This document shows, piece by piece, positions 26,782-35,026 of a stretch of DNA of 64,000 bases; positions within the stretch are counted from its first letter, which is position 1, and each line of letters starts with the position of its first letter. The stretch comes from an uncultured Prevotellaceae bacterium. Lineage in GTDB: Bacteria > Bacteroidota > Bacteroidia > Bacteroidales > Bacteroidaceae. Location: assembly GCA_900315105.1 (NCBI GenBank), contig OMXX01000017.1:1-64000 (forward strand), in the 5' to 3' direction. The notes under the pieces were generated by a model, which saw nothing but the letters and a program-made list of their open reading frames with translations, had not been told where the DNA came from and did no database searches. The position numbers and the translations under genes are program-made.

Positions 26782-26873
26782 GTTAAGAGTGAAAAGTGAA
26801 GAATTTAAGTAACATTTTTTCGATGTTTTTTTACGTCAAAATAAACTTAAATTTTTCACTTTTCACTCTTAAC
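26782..26873. repeat. 29-bp inverted repeat between prfC and the MBL gene
   Basis: GTTAAGAGTGAAAAGTGAAG... (26782-26810) and its complement (26845-26873) match at 28 of 29 positions around a 34-bp AT-rich loop. It may terminate or process the prfC transcript. No U-run of useful length was seen. Confidence 0.75.
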
Positions 26874-26884
26874 TTTTCACTTAA

Positions 26885-28483
26885 TTAGAACTCACTTGTG
26901 AAGTGGAACTTGATATGCTCAAAGTCCTGCTGTGCCATTGATAGCACGTAGCCAGAGTCGGCTAGGAAGACGTCACGACCGTCCTTGTCCTTTGCCATAT
27001 ACTGATATTTACGCTTCTTGAATGCCTCAAGTTCCTGTGCATCGTCGCTCTCTATCCAGCAAGCCTTGTGCAAGTGAACAGGTTCCCAACGGCACTTGGC
27101 GTTGTACTCGTTCTCAAGACGGTACTGGATAACCTCAAACTGAAGCTGACCGACAGTTCCGACTATCTTACGGCCGTTAAACTGATTGACAAACAACTGA
27201 GCAACACCCTCGTTCATAAGTTGCTCAAGACCCTTCTGGAACTGCTTAGACTTCATAGGGTCATCGTTCTCAATATACTTGAACAGCTCTGGAGAGAATG
27301 AAGGCAATCCGCGGAAGTGGATTTTCTCGCCTTCGGTCAGAGTGTCGCCAATCTTGAATATACCATTGTCAGGAAGACCTACGATGTCACCAGCCCAAGC
27401 CTCGTCGATGGTTGACTTGCGCTGTGCCATAAACTGTGTAGGAGATGAGAAACGCACGGTCTTGCCGAGTCCTACATGGAGGTAAGGTGCATTCCTTACG
27501 AACTTGCCAGAGCATACCTTGCAGAATGCGATACAAGAACGGTGGTTCGGGTCGATGTTGGCTGTTATCTTGAAGATGAAGCCTGTGAACTTCTCTTCCT
27601 CTGGACTTACCATACGCTCCTCTGCCTTGGTTGGTTTTGGCGATGGAGCAATCTCTACGAAACAGTCGAGGAGTTCCTGAACACCGAAGTTATTGAGCGC
27701 CGAACCGAAGAATACTGGTGCAACCTCTGCAGAGCGATATGTCTCAACATCGAATTCTGGATATACTCCGTCAACGAGTTCGAGGTCTTCGCGAAGCTTT
27801 GCTGCATCCTGTTCACCAACGGTTTGGTCGAGTTGCTCAGAGTTGATGTCAACGGCAATCTTCTCCGTAACACGCTGCTTGTCAGGAGTGAAGAGGTTGA
27901 GCTGATTCTCATATATGTTATATACACCCTTAAACTTTGCACCCTGGTTGATAGGCCATGAGAGAGGTCGTACCTTGATCTGAAGCTCCTCTTCAAGCTC
28001 ATCGAGAAGGTCGAAAGGATCACGACCCTCACGGTCCATCTTGTTGATGAATATGATAACAGGAGTATTGCGCATACGGCAGACCTCCATGAGCTTACGT
28101 GTCTGAGCCTCCACACCCTTTGCTCCATCGACAACGATAATGGCAGAGTCAACGGCTGTGAGCGTGCGGTATGTATCCTCGGCAAAGTCCTGGTGACCAG
28201 GGGTGTCGAGGATGTTCACCTTATATGGTAATGCTCCCTCTTCCTGATCGGCTTCAGGGAGATAGTCAAACTCCATCACGGATGTTGATACGGAGATACC
28301 ACGCTGCTTCTCAATATCCATCCAGTCACTGGTAGCAGTCTTGCGGATCTTGTTGTTTTTAACGGCTCCAGCCACCTGAATCTGTCCGCCGAAAAGCAGG
28401 AATTTCTCTGTAAGTGTGGTTTTACCCGCATCCGGGTGTGAGATAATCGCAAAGGTGCGTCTTCTTTCTATTTCTTTGTTCAT
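26885..28483 (-). CDS. prfC: Peptide chain release factor 3
   Basis: RF3 is a translational GTPase that recycles RF1 and RF2. The full length is 532 residues. G motifs: [18 protein letters not shown], switch [28 protein letters not shown], and the RF3-type domains II and III at the C-terminus ([20 protein letters not shown]). The upstream DUF4924 gene ends 4 bp before the start, so the two are probably cotranscribed. Confidence 0.95.
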   Translation of the reverse strand: MNKEIERRRTFAIISHPDAGKTTLTEKFLLFGGQIQVAGAVKNNKIRKTATSDWMDIEKQRGISVSTSVMEFDYLPEADQEEGALPYKVNILDTPGHQDFAEDTYRTLTAVDSAIIVVDGAKGVEAQTRKLMEVCRMRNTPVIIFINKMDREGRDPFDLLDELEEELQIKVRPLSWPINQGAKFKGVYNIYENQLNLFTPDKQRVTEKIAVDINSEQLDQTVGEQDAAKLREDLELVDGVYPEFDVETYRSAEVAPVFFGSALNNFGVQELLDCFVEIAPSPKPTKAEERMVSPEEEKFTGFIFKITANIDPNHRSCIAFCKVCSGKFVRNAPYLHVGLGKTVRFSSPTQFMAQRKSTIDEAWAGDIVGLPDNGIFKIGDTLTEGEKIHFRGLPSFSPELFKYIENDDPMKSKQFQKGLEQLMNEGVAQLFVNQFNGRKIVGTVGQLQFEVIQYRLENEYNAKCRWEPVHLHKACWIESDDAQELEAFKKRKYQYMAKDKDGRDVFLADSGYVLSMAQQDFEHIKFHFTSEF

Positions 28484-28487
28484 CTGT

Positions 28488-29036
28488 TTAATCCCAAAAC
28501 TTTGGGTCTTCCTTTTCTTTGAAGTAATAGTCGTTTAGCATACCGATAAAAGTGGTTATTTCCTTTACGGCATTGGCGGTATTCTGCGTAATCTCCTTGT
28601 TTTGCAGACGTAGGAGCATAGTGCCGTAAAGGGCATTGAAGCAAGTCTCAATCTCTCCGGCAGCCTCACCGTTAGAGTTCTTCTGGCGAAGCTCAACGAT
28701 GAAAGGAAGAACCTTGTAATACTCCGTACTGTAGAATGGGAACTTAGGACTGTCAAGCAACTGGGCATGTAGTTCTGATAGCTGTTGCAACACAATCTTG
28801 TTAATCTGAATATGTCCTTTCTCACGGCATCCCTCCTGATTGATCATGCGGATAAGGTTACCGTACCAGTCCACCATTTCCTCCTTCTGCTCGTTGGTGC
28901 AGTCGAAGCGTGAAATGTACTCTTTCTTTATTTGCTGGAGATTGCATCCGTATGCGCGGATGATATCCTCTACCTGCCACATATACAGCAGGTACTCGGC
29001 AATGTTTTCTTTTCTGAGTTTCTGGGCTATGAGCAT
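28488..29036 (-). CDS. DUF4924 family protein
   Basis: This 182-residue soluble, helical protein has no signal peptide. The N-terminus ([21 protein letters not shown]) and ending ([15 protein letters not shown]) fit the Bacteroidetes family DUF4924, which has no assigned function. It lies between the LysE-type transporter gene (3 bp upstream) and prfC (4 bp downstream), so it is part of a tight operon. A role linked to translation is only a guess from position. Confidence 0.75.
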   Translation of the reverse strand: MLIAQKLRKENIAEYLLYMWQVEDIIRAYGCNLQQIKKEYISRFDCTNEQKEEMVDWYGNLIRMINQEGCREKGHIQINKIVLQQLSELHAQLLDSPKFPFYSTEYYKVLPFIVELRQKNSNGEAAGEIETCFNALYGTMLLRLQNKEITQNTANAVKEITTFIGMLNDYYFKEKEDPKFWD

Positions 29037-29039
29037 TTT

Positions 29040-29786
29040 TTAATAAAAAGTGTACAGATTGAATGCTGTTCCGATGAACATTATCGCTGAGAGCACCATG
29101 ACAATGCTGCCTATCAATCGGTTTATATAAATGATGCTTTTATTGCTGAATTTCTCCCTTACCTTGTCAATAAGCCATGTCAGTCCCCACCACCATAGCA
29201 ATGCTCCTCCGAAGATACTGGCATAGCCGAGCGACATCTCAAACGGATGGTCGGGCACAACAAATGCCGCCTGTGCATAGCATGCCATGAAAAGGAAGAT
29301 GATGAGCGGATTGGAAATGGTGACAATGAATGCTGTCAGTCCATTGTGGAATAGCGTTCCCTTCTTTCCGCTGACATGGATATTCTTCATAGGATTGCTG
29401 CGGAAACAGTAGAGTCCGAAGATGAATAGCAGGATACTGCCGAATATCTGCAAATAGAATTTGTTCTGGTGGTCGGTGATGAGATCCATTACGAAACTCA
29501 TGCCGAAACCTGTGAGCAAGGCATAAATTATGTCGCTGATAGCAGCACCTACACCTGTTATGAAACCATAGCTGCGTCCTTTGTTCAGGGTTCGCTGAAC
29601 GCAGAGCACACCAACCGGTCCCATAGGGGCAGAAACCACAACACCGATGAATACGCCCTTCAGCAGCAGCTCAAGGATATTTATTTGGTCAAATGGAAAA
29701 GGCAATTTATCTTGAATTAATGATGTTATATAATCCTCAACTCCTATTTGCAAGGGAACTTTTTCACGTTCCAAATCTCCCCCCAT
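29040..29786 (-). CDS. LysE/RhtB-family membrane transporter (start altered by a repeat)
   Basis: This membrane protein has about six helices. LLLKGVFIGVVVSAPMGPVGVLCVQRTLNKGRSYG has the proline/glycine-rich first helix of LysE-family amino-acid exporters. Relatives I know begin one or two residues before ELLLKG, here about residue 40. No ATG lies there. The frame is open further upstream, where a GC-rich repeat arm (29777-29815) supplies an ATG at 29786 (MGGDLEREKVP). An ATG at 29858 is upstream of the predicted -7 box (CAAAATTA at 29826-29833, i.e. TAATTTTG on this strand), so it should not be transcribed. A non-ATG start closer to ELLLKG is also possible. Confidence 0.78.
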   Translation of the reverse strand: MGGDLEREKVPLQIGVEDYITSLIQDKLPFPFDQINILELLLKGVFIGVVVSAPMGPVGVLCVQRTLNKGRSYGFITGVGAAISDIIYALLTGFGMSFVMDLITDHQNKFYLQIFGSILLFIFGLYCFRSNPMKNIHVSGKKGTLFHNGLTAFIVTISNPLIIFLFMACYAQAAFVVPDHPFEMSLGYASIFGGALLWWWGLTWLIDKVREKFSNKSIIYINRLIGSIVMVLSAIMFIGTAFNLYTFY

Positions 29787-29815
29787 AAAGGGGGAGTGGG
29801 GAGAGGCTATTTTAA
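29777..29815. repeat. Degenerate family-B arm at the start of the LysE-type gene
   Basis: CCAAATCTCCCCCCATAAAG followed by GGGGAGTGGGGAGAGGC. It lies between the promoter and the conserved coding part, and supplies the only downstream ATG. Confidence 0.6.
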
Positions 29816-29825
29816 TTTGCGAATG

Positions 29826-29833
29826 CAAAATTA
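29826..29833 (-). promoter_or_regulatory. -7 box upstream of the LysE-type gene
   Basis: TAATTTTG on the minus strand fits the TAnnTTTG consensus. No TTTG was found at 19-20 bp, so only the -7 element is called. Confidence 0.45.
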
Positions 29834-29883
29834 CTAATTTTTCCCGAATTGCATACATTTCTTGTCAAAATAATGCCAAAAAC

Positions 29884-29914
29884 TTTGTAGTATTCATGTT
29901 TTTTCTTAATTTTG
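29884..29914 (+). promoter_or_regulatory. Promoter of the glucokinase-murB operon
   Basis: TTTG (29884-29887), 19-bp spacer, TAATTTTG (29907-29914). This exact consensus match predicts a ~25-nt 5' UTR before the ATG at 29946. Confidence 0.72.
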
Positions 29915-29945
29915 TACGGAATTTTTGTAAATAAATAGTAAAAAT

Positions 29946-30908
29946 ATGAACCAGACAAAACCATATACCATTGGCCTTGACCTTGGTGGAACTAACTCGG
30001 AATTTGGAATCGTTGACCATGAAGGTAACATCATCGCTTCTTCTACAATGAAGACTGGTGGCTATGCTACCGCAGATGACTATGTAGATGCTGCCGTCAA
30101 GTGCCTTATGCCTATTGTTGAGCAGGTTGGAGGCCTTGAGAAAATCGAATACATGGGTGCAGGAGCCCCTAATGGCAACTACCTCAACGGTTGTATAGAG
30201 TTCGCTCCTAACCTTCCTTGGGCTCACGATTCCAAGGTACCTTTGGCAAAGATGTTCTCCGACCGTCTTGGCGGTCTGCCTGTTCATCTCACCAACGATG
30301 CTAATGCTGCTGCTCTTGGCGAAATGACCTATGGTGTGGCTCGTGGCATGAAGAATTTCATCGTCATCACTCTCGGTACAGGCGTAGGCTCAGGTATTGT
30401 TGTAAATGGTGAGATGGTTTATGGTTGTGACGGTATGGCTGGAGAACTCGGACATTTCATCGTCCGTAGGGAGAATGGACGCCAATGTGGTTGTGGGCGT
30501 AAGGGATGCCTTGAGACCTATTGCTCTGCAACGGGTGTGGCTCGTACAGCAAAGGAGATAGTCTCTTCCACCGATCGTCCAACTCTTCTCCGTGAGATTG
30601 AACTTGACAAGATAACATCCCTTGATGTTAGTATTGCTGCCGGCAATGGCGATGAGGTGGCAAAAGAGATATATGAGTTTACTGGCAGACTGCTTGGCGA
30701 GGCTTGTGCCGACTTTGCAACATTCTGTTCTCCAGAGGCTTTCATCTTCTTCGGTGGAATGACGAAGGCTGGCGATCTGCTTTTTGATCCTATCAAGAAA
30801 GCATACGAAGAGAATGTAATGCCAGTATTTAAGGGTAAGGCTAAGTTTCTTGTTTCAGGTCTTAATGGTGCAGGCGCTGCCGTCTTGGGAGCTGCTGCTG
30901 TGAAGTAA
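29946..30908 (+). CDS. ROK-family glucokinase
   Basis: This 320-residue sugar kinase has TIGLDLGGTNSEFGIVD (ATP phosphate loop), LTNDANAAALGE (catalytic Asp), ITLGTGVGSGIVVNGE, and the ROK zinc site GHFIVRRENGRQCGCGRKGCLE. The substrate is probably glucose, by family. The gene has its own promoter and overlaps the murB start (TAATG), so the two are translationally coupled, linking sugar phosphorylation with cell-wall precursor synthesis. Confidence 0.92.
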   Translation: MNQTKPYTIGLDLGGTNSEFGIVDHEGNIIASSTMKTGGYATADDYVDAAVKCLMPIVEQVGGLEKIEYMGAGAPNGNYLNGCIEFAPNLPWAHDSKVPLAKMFSDRLGGLPVHLTNDANAAALGEMTYGVARGMKNFIVITLGTGVGSGIVVNGEMVYGCDGMAGELGHFIVRRENGRQCGCGRKGCLETYCSATGVARTAKEIVSSTDRPTLLREIELDKITSLDVSIAAGNGDEVAKEIYEFTGRLLGEACADFATFCSPEAFIFFGGMTKAGDLLFDPIKKAYEENVMPVFKGKAKFLVSGLNGAGAAVLGAAAVK

Positions 30909-31945
30909 TGGACAAACTAATCAACACTTTTGGCATTGATGCCAGATGCACGAGGCTTCTTGAGTTCTCCTCGGTTGAGGAACTCAAGGAACATTGGTCA
31001 GAAATAGCTGAGGCTCGCCGACAGGGCAACCTCCTTATCATAGGTAGGGGAAGTAATCTCTTGCCAACAGGTGATTATGACGGTCTTGTTGTCCGCTCAA
31101 GGATTATGGGACGTTCCCTTATCGCCCCTGACAAAATAGAGGTAGGTTCAGGCGAAACCGTTGACGATATCATAGCTTGGAGCATAGCGCAAGGTCTTTA
31201 TGGTATGGAGAATCTGAGTATCATACCGGGCGAGGTAGGCGCTTCCGCCGTTCAGAATATTGGGGCCTATGGTGTTGAGGCAAAGGATTTTATCACAAGT
31301 CTTCATGCCCTTGACATAGAGACTGGCGAGATAGTGGAGATAACCAACGCAGAATGTGAATATGGCTATCGACAGTCACGTTTCAAAAAAGATTGGAAGA
31401 ATCGTTTCATTATTACCGATGTTACCTATCAATTAAGCACCACGTTTACTCCTCATCTTGACTATGGTAATATCCGTAAGGTGCTTGAAGAGAAGGGTGT
31501 ATCATGTAATGTGGAGGATGGACAGTTGACCGCTCAACTCCTTCGCGACACTATCATCGATATCCGTAATGCCAAGCTTCCCGACTATGAGGTTGAAGGT
31601 AATGCCGGCTCTTTCTTCATGAATCCTATTGTTTCTAAGGAAAAGTTTGAAGAGTTATTGGCAAAATACCCGAATATGCCATATTACCCAGTTTCCTCTT
31701 CGGCTCCCTCCATCGGGAGGGCGGGGGAAGGGGCTGTCAAACTCCCTGCCGGTTGGCTAATAGACCAATGTGGTTGGAAAGGAAAGACTCTCGGTCGTGC
31801 AGGAGTTCATGACAAGCAGGCTCTTGTCCTTGTAAATAAAGGAGGTGCTACTGGCGAAGAAGTCGTAGCTTTATGCCGTCAGGTACAGAAAGATGTTCTT
31901 GAACGCTTCGGCGTGGAAATACATCCGGAAGTAAACATTGTTTAG
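30908..31945 (+). CDS. murB: UDP-N-acetylenolpyruvoylglucosamine reductase with in-frame repeat peptide
   Basis: The enzyme reduces UDP-GlcNAc-enolpyruvate to UDP-MurNAc in peptidoglycan synthesis. The FAD-binding region (IIGRGSNLLPTGDYDG, SIIPGEVGASAVQNIGAYG) and the catalytic Ser in NAGSFFMNP and Glu in EIHPEVNIV are present. A Tyr in the YGYRQSRFK loop marks the type-I enzyme. At residues ~263-276 a degenerate family-B arm is read in frame as SSAPSIGRAGEGA, between YPVS and VKLPAGWLI, a place where relatives have only one or two residues. The insertion lies in a surface loop near the end of the substrate domain. Full length otherwise. Confidence 0.95.
   Translation: MDKLINTFGIDARCTRLLEFSSVEELKEHWSEIAEARRQGNLLIIGRGSNLLPTGDYDGLVVRSRIMGRSLIAPDKIEVGSGETVDDIIAWSIAQGLYGMENLSIIPGEVGASAVQNIGAYGVEAKDFITSLHALDIETGEIVEITNAECEYGYRQSRFKKDWKNRFIITDVTYQLSTTFTPHLDYGNIRKVLEEKGVSCNVEDGQLTAQLLRDTIIDIRNAKLPDYEVEGNAGSFFMNPIVSKEKFEELLAKYPNMPYYPVSSSAPSIGRAGEGAVKLPAGWLIDQCGWKGKTLGRAGVHDKQALVLVNKGGATGEEVVALCRQVQKDVLERFGVEIHPEVNIV
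31697..31735. repeat. Degenerate family-B arm inside murB
   Basis: CGGCTCCCTCCATCGGGAGG followed by GCGGGGGAAGGGGCT, read in frame as APSIGRAGEGA. It is a shorter variant of the arm, like the one at 11562. Confidence 0.85.
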
Positions 31946-32119
31946 AAAGCAAATCTTTTGGGGAAAGTAAATTAGAAGTAAATTAAATCAGATAAATTCA
32001 TTTCTGTTTTATTTCCAAGAGACGGATGCCTTGCTGAATTGTAATTTTCTGATTATTTACTTTCTAAAATCTACAAAAAGCATTCAAATTAACAAACTTA
32101 TACATTTTCCTTCAAATTA

Positions 32120-32151
32120 TTTGTTTGTTTAAAGAAAAATCATTACTTTTG
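32120..32151 (+). promoter_or_regulatory. Promoter upstream of the FMN riboswitch
   Basis: TTTG (32120-32123), 20-bp spacer, TACTTTTG (32144-32151). The predicted transcript starts ~40 nt before the riboswitch. Confidence 0.68.
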
Positions 32152-32195
32152 CACCCGATTTTCAAATCAGGTGCATTTTTTATGTGCCTTTGCAA

Positions 32196-32313
32196 ACTCT
32201 TCAGGGCAGGGTGAAATTCCCGATCGGCGGTAAAGTCCGCAAGCCTTTGGGCATGAACCGTTGCAATTACGGTACCGACAGTATAGTCTGGATGGAAGAA
32301 GACTGAGCAATAT
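32196..32313 (+). promoter_or_regulatory. FMN riboswitch (RFN element)
   Basis: The conserved core is clear: CAGGGCAGGGTGAAATTCCC, then GATCGGCGGTAAAGTCCGC, later ACCGACAGTATAGTCTGGAT and GGAAGAAGACTGAG closing P1 with the 5' CTCTTCAG. RFN elements normally repress riboflavin synthesis or transport genes when FMN is plentiful. Downstream is a hairpin TGCATAACG-TTTTCTCC-CGTTATGCA (32336-32360) that lacks a T-run, so control is more likely translational or through an alternative structure. The only gene downstream is a TonB-dependent receptor. Confidence 0.92.
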
Positions 32314-32420
32314 CGTGTTCAGGAACAAAACATCTGCATAACGTTTTCTCCCGTTATGCAAGAAAGCCTTGAATTGTATGCCTAATTTATTAATAACAAT
32401 TTAAAGCTTTCTTTTCAAAA

Positions 32421-34763
32421 ATGAAGAAATCACTTTCAGTTGTTGCTTTAGGTATCGCAATTCTACCAAGTCTCTCATACGCTGACAAGGGCGTTGAGGC
32501 TATGCGTACTATTAGCAACGTGTCAGAAACAGAGGCTAATCCCCTCGATTTAATGGCAGACTCTGCCATCAACCTTCAGGAAGTAACCGTTAGTGCCCAT
32601 TTCGTTAAGGCTAACGAGACTCCACTCAATCTCTCTACAATTACTCCTGCGGACATCCGTCTGCACCAAACAGCCCCTAACTATCTTGAGATGTTCCAGG
32701 GACTTCCAGGTGTATATGCAACCGCTTCTACTGGCTCCTATGGTGATGCTACGCTCAATATGCGTGGTTTCAAACAGGACAATATCTCAATCCTCCTCAA
32801 CGGTATTCCTATTCAGGGCTTGACCTCTGGCTCAATGTATTGGAACAACTGGATGGGACTTGCTGATGCTACCTATTCCGTTCAGGTGCAGAAAGGTCTC
32901 GGCGCATCCATGCTTGCCGATTGTGCTATGGGTGGTATGGTGAACATCGTTACCCGTACTGCCACTGAGCTTCCAAGTCTTGATTTCGGAATGTCAACAA
33001 CCGAATATGGCACTACAAAAGGTACTTTCGGCTATTCATCAGGTCTATTGAAGAATGGTTGGACGGTTGATGTAAACCTCGCATACGTCAAGGGTCCTGG
33101 ATATGTGGAGAAGACCAATGTAGAGACATTCTCATATATGCTCTCTATCTCTAAGATTCTCAACCAGACCAATACCCTCATCTTTACGGCTCTCGGCTCT
33201 CCAGAGAAGCATGATCAGCGAAATACAGAACTGACTGCTGCTGAGGTGGATAAATATGGTCGCGACTATTCCAAGAACTGGGGCTACTACAACGGCAAGC
33301 AATACAGCATCGGTCATAACCACTATTTCAAGCCATACTTCACACTTCAGCATCTTATGAATGGGGATCGCTTCTCTATGAAGAACTCTCTCTATCTTGC
33401 CATTGCCGATGGTGGAGGTAGTAGCACGTACAACAACTATAAGTCTGGTATTCCTGCTATCATCAATCATCAGACCAACGACGGTCATATCAATTTCGAT
33501 GCTATCGTGGCAGAGAACATGGAGGATGGCATTTCAAAGAACGTGATGATTGACTATCTCTCTGGACATAACCAGTTTGGAGCTATTGCCTCCGGTGACT
33601 ATAAGATTACTGATTCATGGAAGGCAAGTGCCGGACTTCAGTATCAGTATTTCGATACATGGTCAAAGATGGAAATCCTCGATATGCTTGGAGGTGATGT
33701 CTTCATCGATCCTTCTTCTGGCGCTTCCCTTACTCTCGGTGACTATGTAGGTTCTCGTTATGGCCGTACCACTCACCACATCTCCGGCTATGTTCAGGGT
33801 TCTTATACCTCTGAAAAGATTAATGCTAACCTCGGTGTGTCTGTTTTCAACGGCAACTATCGCCGTCATAATGATGCCAACGGTCAGAAATCAGACTGGG
33901 CTCATGGCGTTGGTGCAAGCTTCAAGGGCGGTATCCTTTGGAAGGCCGACGACCACAACGCCCTCTATTTTAATACAGGCTACAACTCTCGTCTGCCATA
34001 CGCAGGTGTCTATCTCGCTTCAAGCGATATGAGCATCACTAAGGATATCACCAACGAGACTAACATCATGGCTGAAATGGGATGGCGACCTACTTGGAAC
34101 GGCGGTGGCATGGAACTTTCTGCCTATATCGCTTCATGGCGAAACAAAACCCTCACCATTAGTGCTGCAAAGCAGGCTAATGCGGCTGCTGAGAAGTATC
34201 AGATCAAGGGCCTTAACGCTCTCCATACAGGTATTGAGCTCAACGCTCATCAGCAACTTACCCCTTGGCTCAAGGCAAGCGTATATGCTATGACTGCTTC
34301 CTGGAAATGGAAGAATTCTGGTAATGCCATTACATACGATACATATTCTGGCGAGACTCTCAAGGAAACCTCTATCTTTTGCGACGGACTTCACGTAGGC
34401 GATGCCCCACAGACTCAGATGGGTGCACAGCTCGATGCAAAGCTTCACGGCGGTTTCTATATCCACGCAGGATGGCAGTTCAACGCCCGTATGTATGCTG
34501 ATTTCGAGCCTTCAAGTCGTACTCCTGACGATAAGGCAGACTCTTACGAGTTTCCTTCATATCATCTTCTTGATGCCACATTCGGTTGGGAAGGCGCTCT
34601 TACCAATGACATCCGTATAAATCTCTTCGCAACAGGTCGTAACCTCCTCGATACCAAGTATATCGAGCGCGGTACGGATGGCAAGACTCACGACCTCGAT
34701 TCATTCACAGGCTATTGGGGAGCTGCTCGCACAATGAGCTTCGGCTTCCGCCTCAGTCTCTAA
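32421..34763 (+). CDS. TonB-dependent receptor under FMN riboswitch control (putative flavin receptor)
   Basis: This 780-residue outer-membrane protein has a signal peptide (MKKSLSVVALGIAILPSLSYA). A plug domain follows with the TonB-box-like LQEVTVSA, then LEMFQGLPGVYATASTGSYG, LNMRGFKQDNISILLNGIPI, and a beta-barrel that ends in FGFRLSL. There is no carboxypeptidase-like N-terminal domain and no SusD partner, so it is not a SusC-type glycan receptor. The plug resembles vitamin and siderophore receptors. Because the preceding leader is an RFN riboswitch and the gene is monocistronic, I infer uptake of riboflavin, FMN or a flavin-bearing compound. The family alone would not tell. Confidence 0.88.
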   Translation: MKKSLSVVALGIAILPSLSYADKGVEAMRTISNVSETEANPLDLMADSAINLQEVTVSAHFVKANETPLNLSTITPADIRLHQTAPNYLEMFQGLPGVYATASTGSYGDATLNMRGFKQDNISILLNGIPIQGLTSGSMYWNNWMGLADATYSVQVQKGLGASMLADCAMGGMVNIVTRTATELPSLDFGMSTTEYGTTKGTFGYSSGLLKNGWTVDVNLAYVKGPGYVEKTNVETFSYMLSISKILNQTNTLIFTALGSPEKHDQRNTELTAAEVDKYGRDYSKNWGYYNGKQYSIGHNHYFKPYFTLQHLMNGDRFSMKNSLYLAIADGGGSSTYNNYKSGIPAIINHQTNDGHINFDAIVAENMEDGISKNVMIDYLSGHNQFGAIASGDYKITDSWKASAGLQYQYFDTWSKMEILDMLGGDVFIDPSSGASLTLGDYVGSRYGRTTHHISGYVQGSYTSEKINANLGVSVFNGNYRRHNDANGQKSDWAHGVGASFKGGILWKADDHNALYFNTGYNSRLPYAGVYLASSDMSITKDITNETNIMAEMGWRPTWNGGGMELSAYIASWRNKTLTISAAKQANAAAEKYQIKGLNALHTGIELNAHQQLTPWLKASVYAMTASWKWKNSGNAITYDTYSGETLKETSIFCDGLHVGDAPQTQMGAQLDAKLHGGFYIHAGWQFNARMYADFEPSSRTPDDKADSYEFPSYHLLDATFGWEGALTNDIRINLFATGRNLLDTKYIERGTDGKTHDLDSFTGYWGAARTMSFGFRLSL

Positions 34764-34765
34764 GC

Positions 34766-34862
34766 ATTAATGCGATATTAATGTGTAATTAGTGGTAATT
34801 AATGTTTCCTCACGGAGTGAGACATATAATGCCCATTAATACCACATTAATATCGCATTAAT
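34766..34862. terminator. Bidirectional terminator-like hairpin after the TonB receptor
   Basis: ATTAATGCGATATTAATGTG (34766-34785) has a perfect 20-bp inverted copy at 34843-34862, with a further inner pair around GGTAATTAATG. It lies between convergent transcripts. It is AT-rich and lacks a long T-run, so the termination role is inferred. Confidence 0.6.
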
Positions 34863-34872
34863 TTCTTAATCT

Positions 34873-35016
34873 CTAATCAGCATCTTCCTCGGCATCAAAA
34901 GTACAACCTTTTGAATCTAAGGTACCTATACCTCCCCATGGGATACTTTCCTGTACAAGCACATGCTGCTTTAGGTCTTTAACTCGATAAGTTGGTTTGT
35001 TATACTTTTTTCTCAT
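34873..35016 (-). CDS. 47-residue peptide gene downstream of the esterase-like gene
   Basis: This short gene starts with ATG at 35016 and ends in TAG. The product begins MRKKYNKPTYRVKDLKQHV, has ESIPWGGIGTLDSKG in the middle and an acidic end (CTFDAEEDAD). Bacteroidales genomes contain many such 45-70 residue proteins of the form MKK.Y.KP...(G-rich)...acidic tail, of unknown role. I recognise the pattern but not a function. It starts 10 bp after the DUF4886 gene's stop on the same strand, so cotranscription is likely. It could be a secreted or modified peptide, but no protease or modifying enzyme is adjacent. Confidence 0.6.
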   Translation of the reverse strand: MRKKYNKPTYRVKDLKQHVLVQESIPWGGIGTLDSKGCTFDAEEDAD

Positions 35017-35026
35017 AATTTTTTAA

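Noticed and set aside
32167..32361. Minus-strand open frame over the FMN riboswitch
   Set aside because: It coincides with the conserved riboswitch core, and the translation has no meaning.
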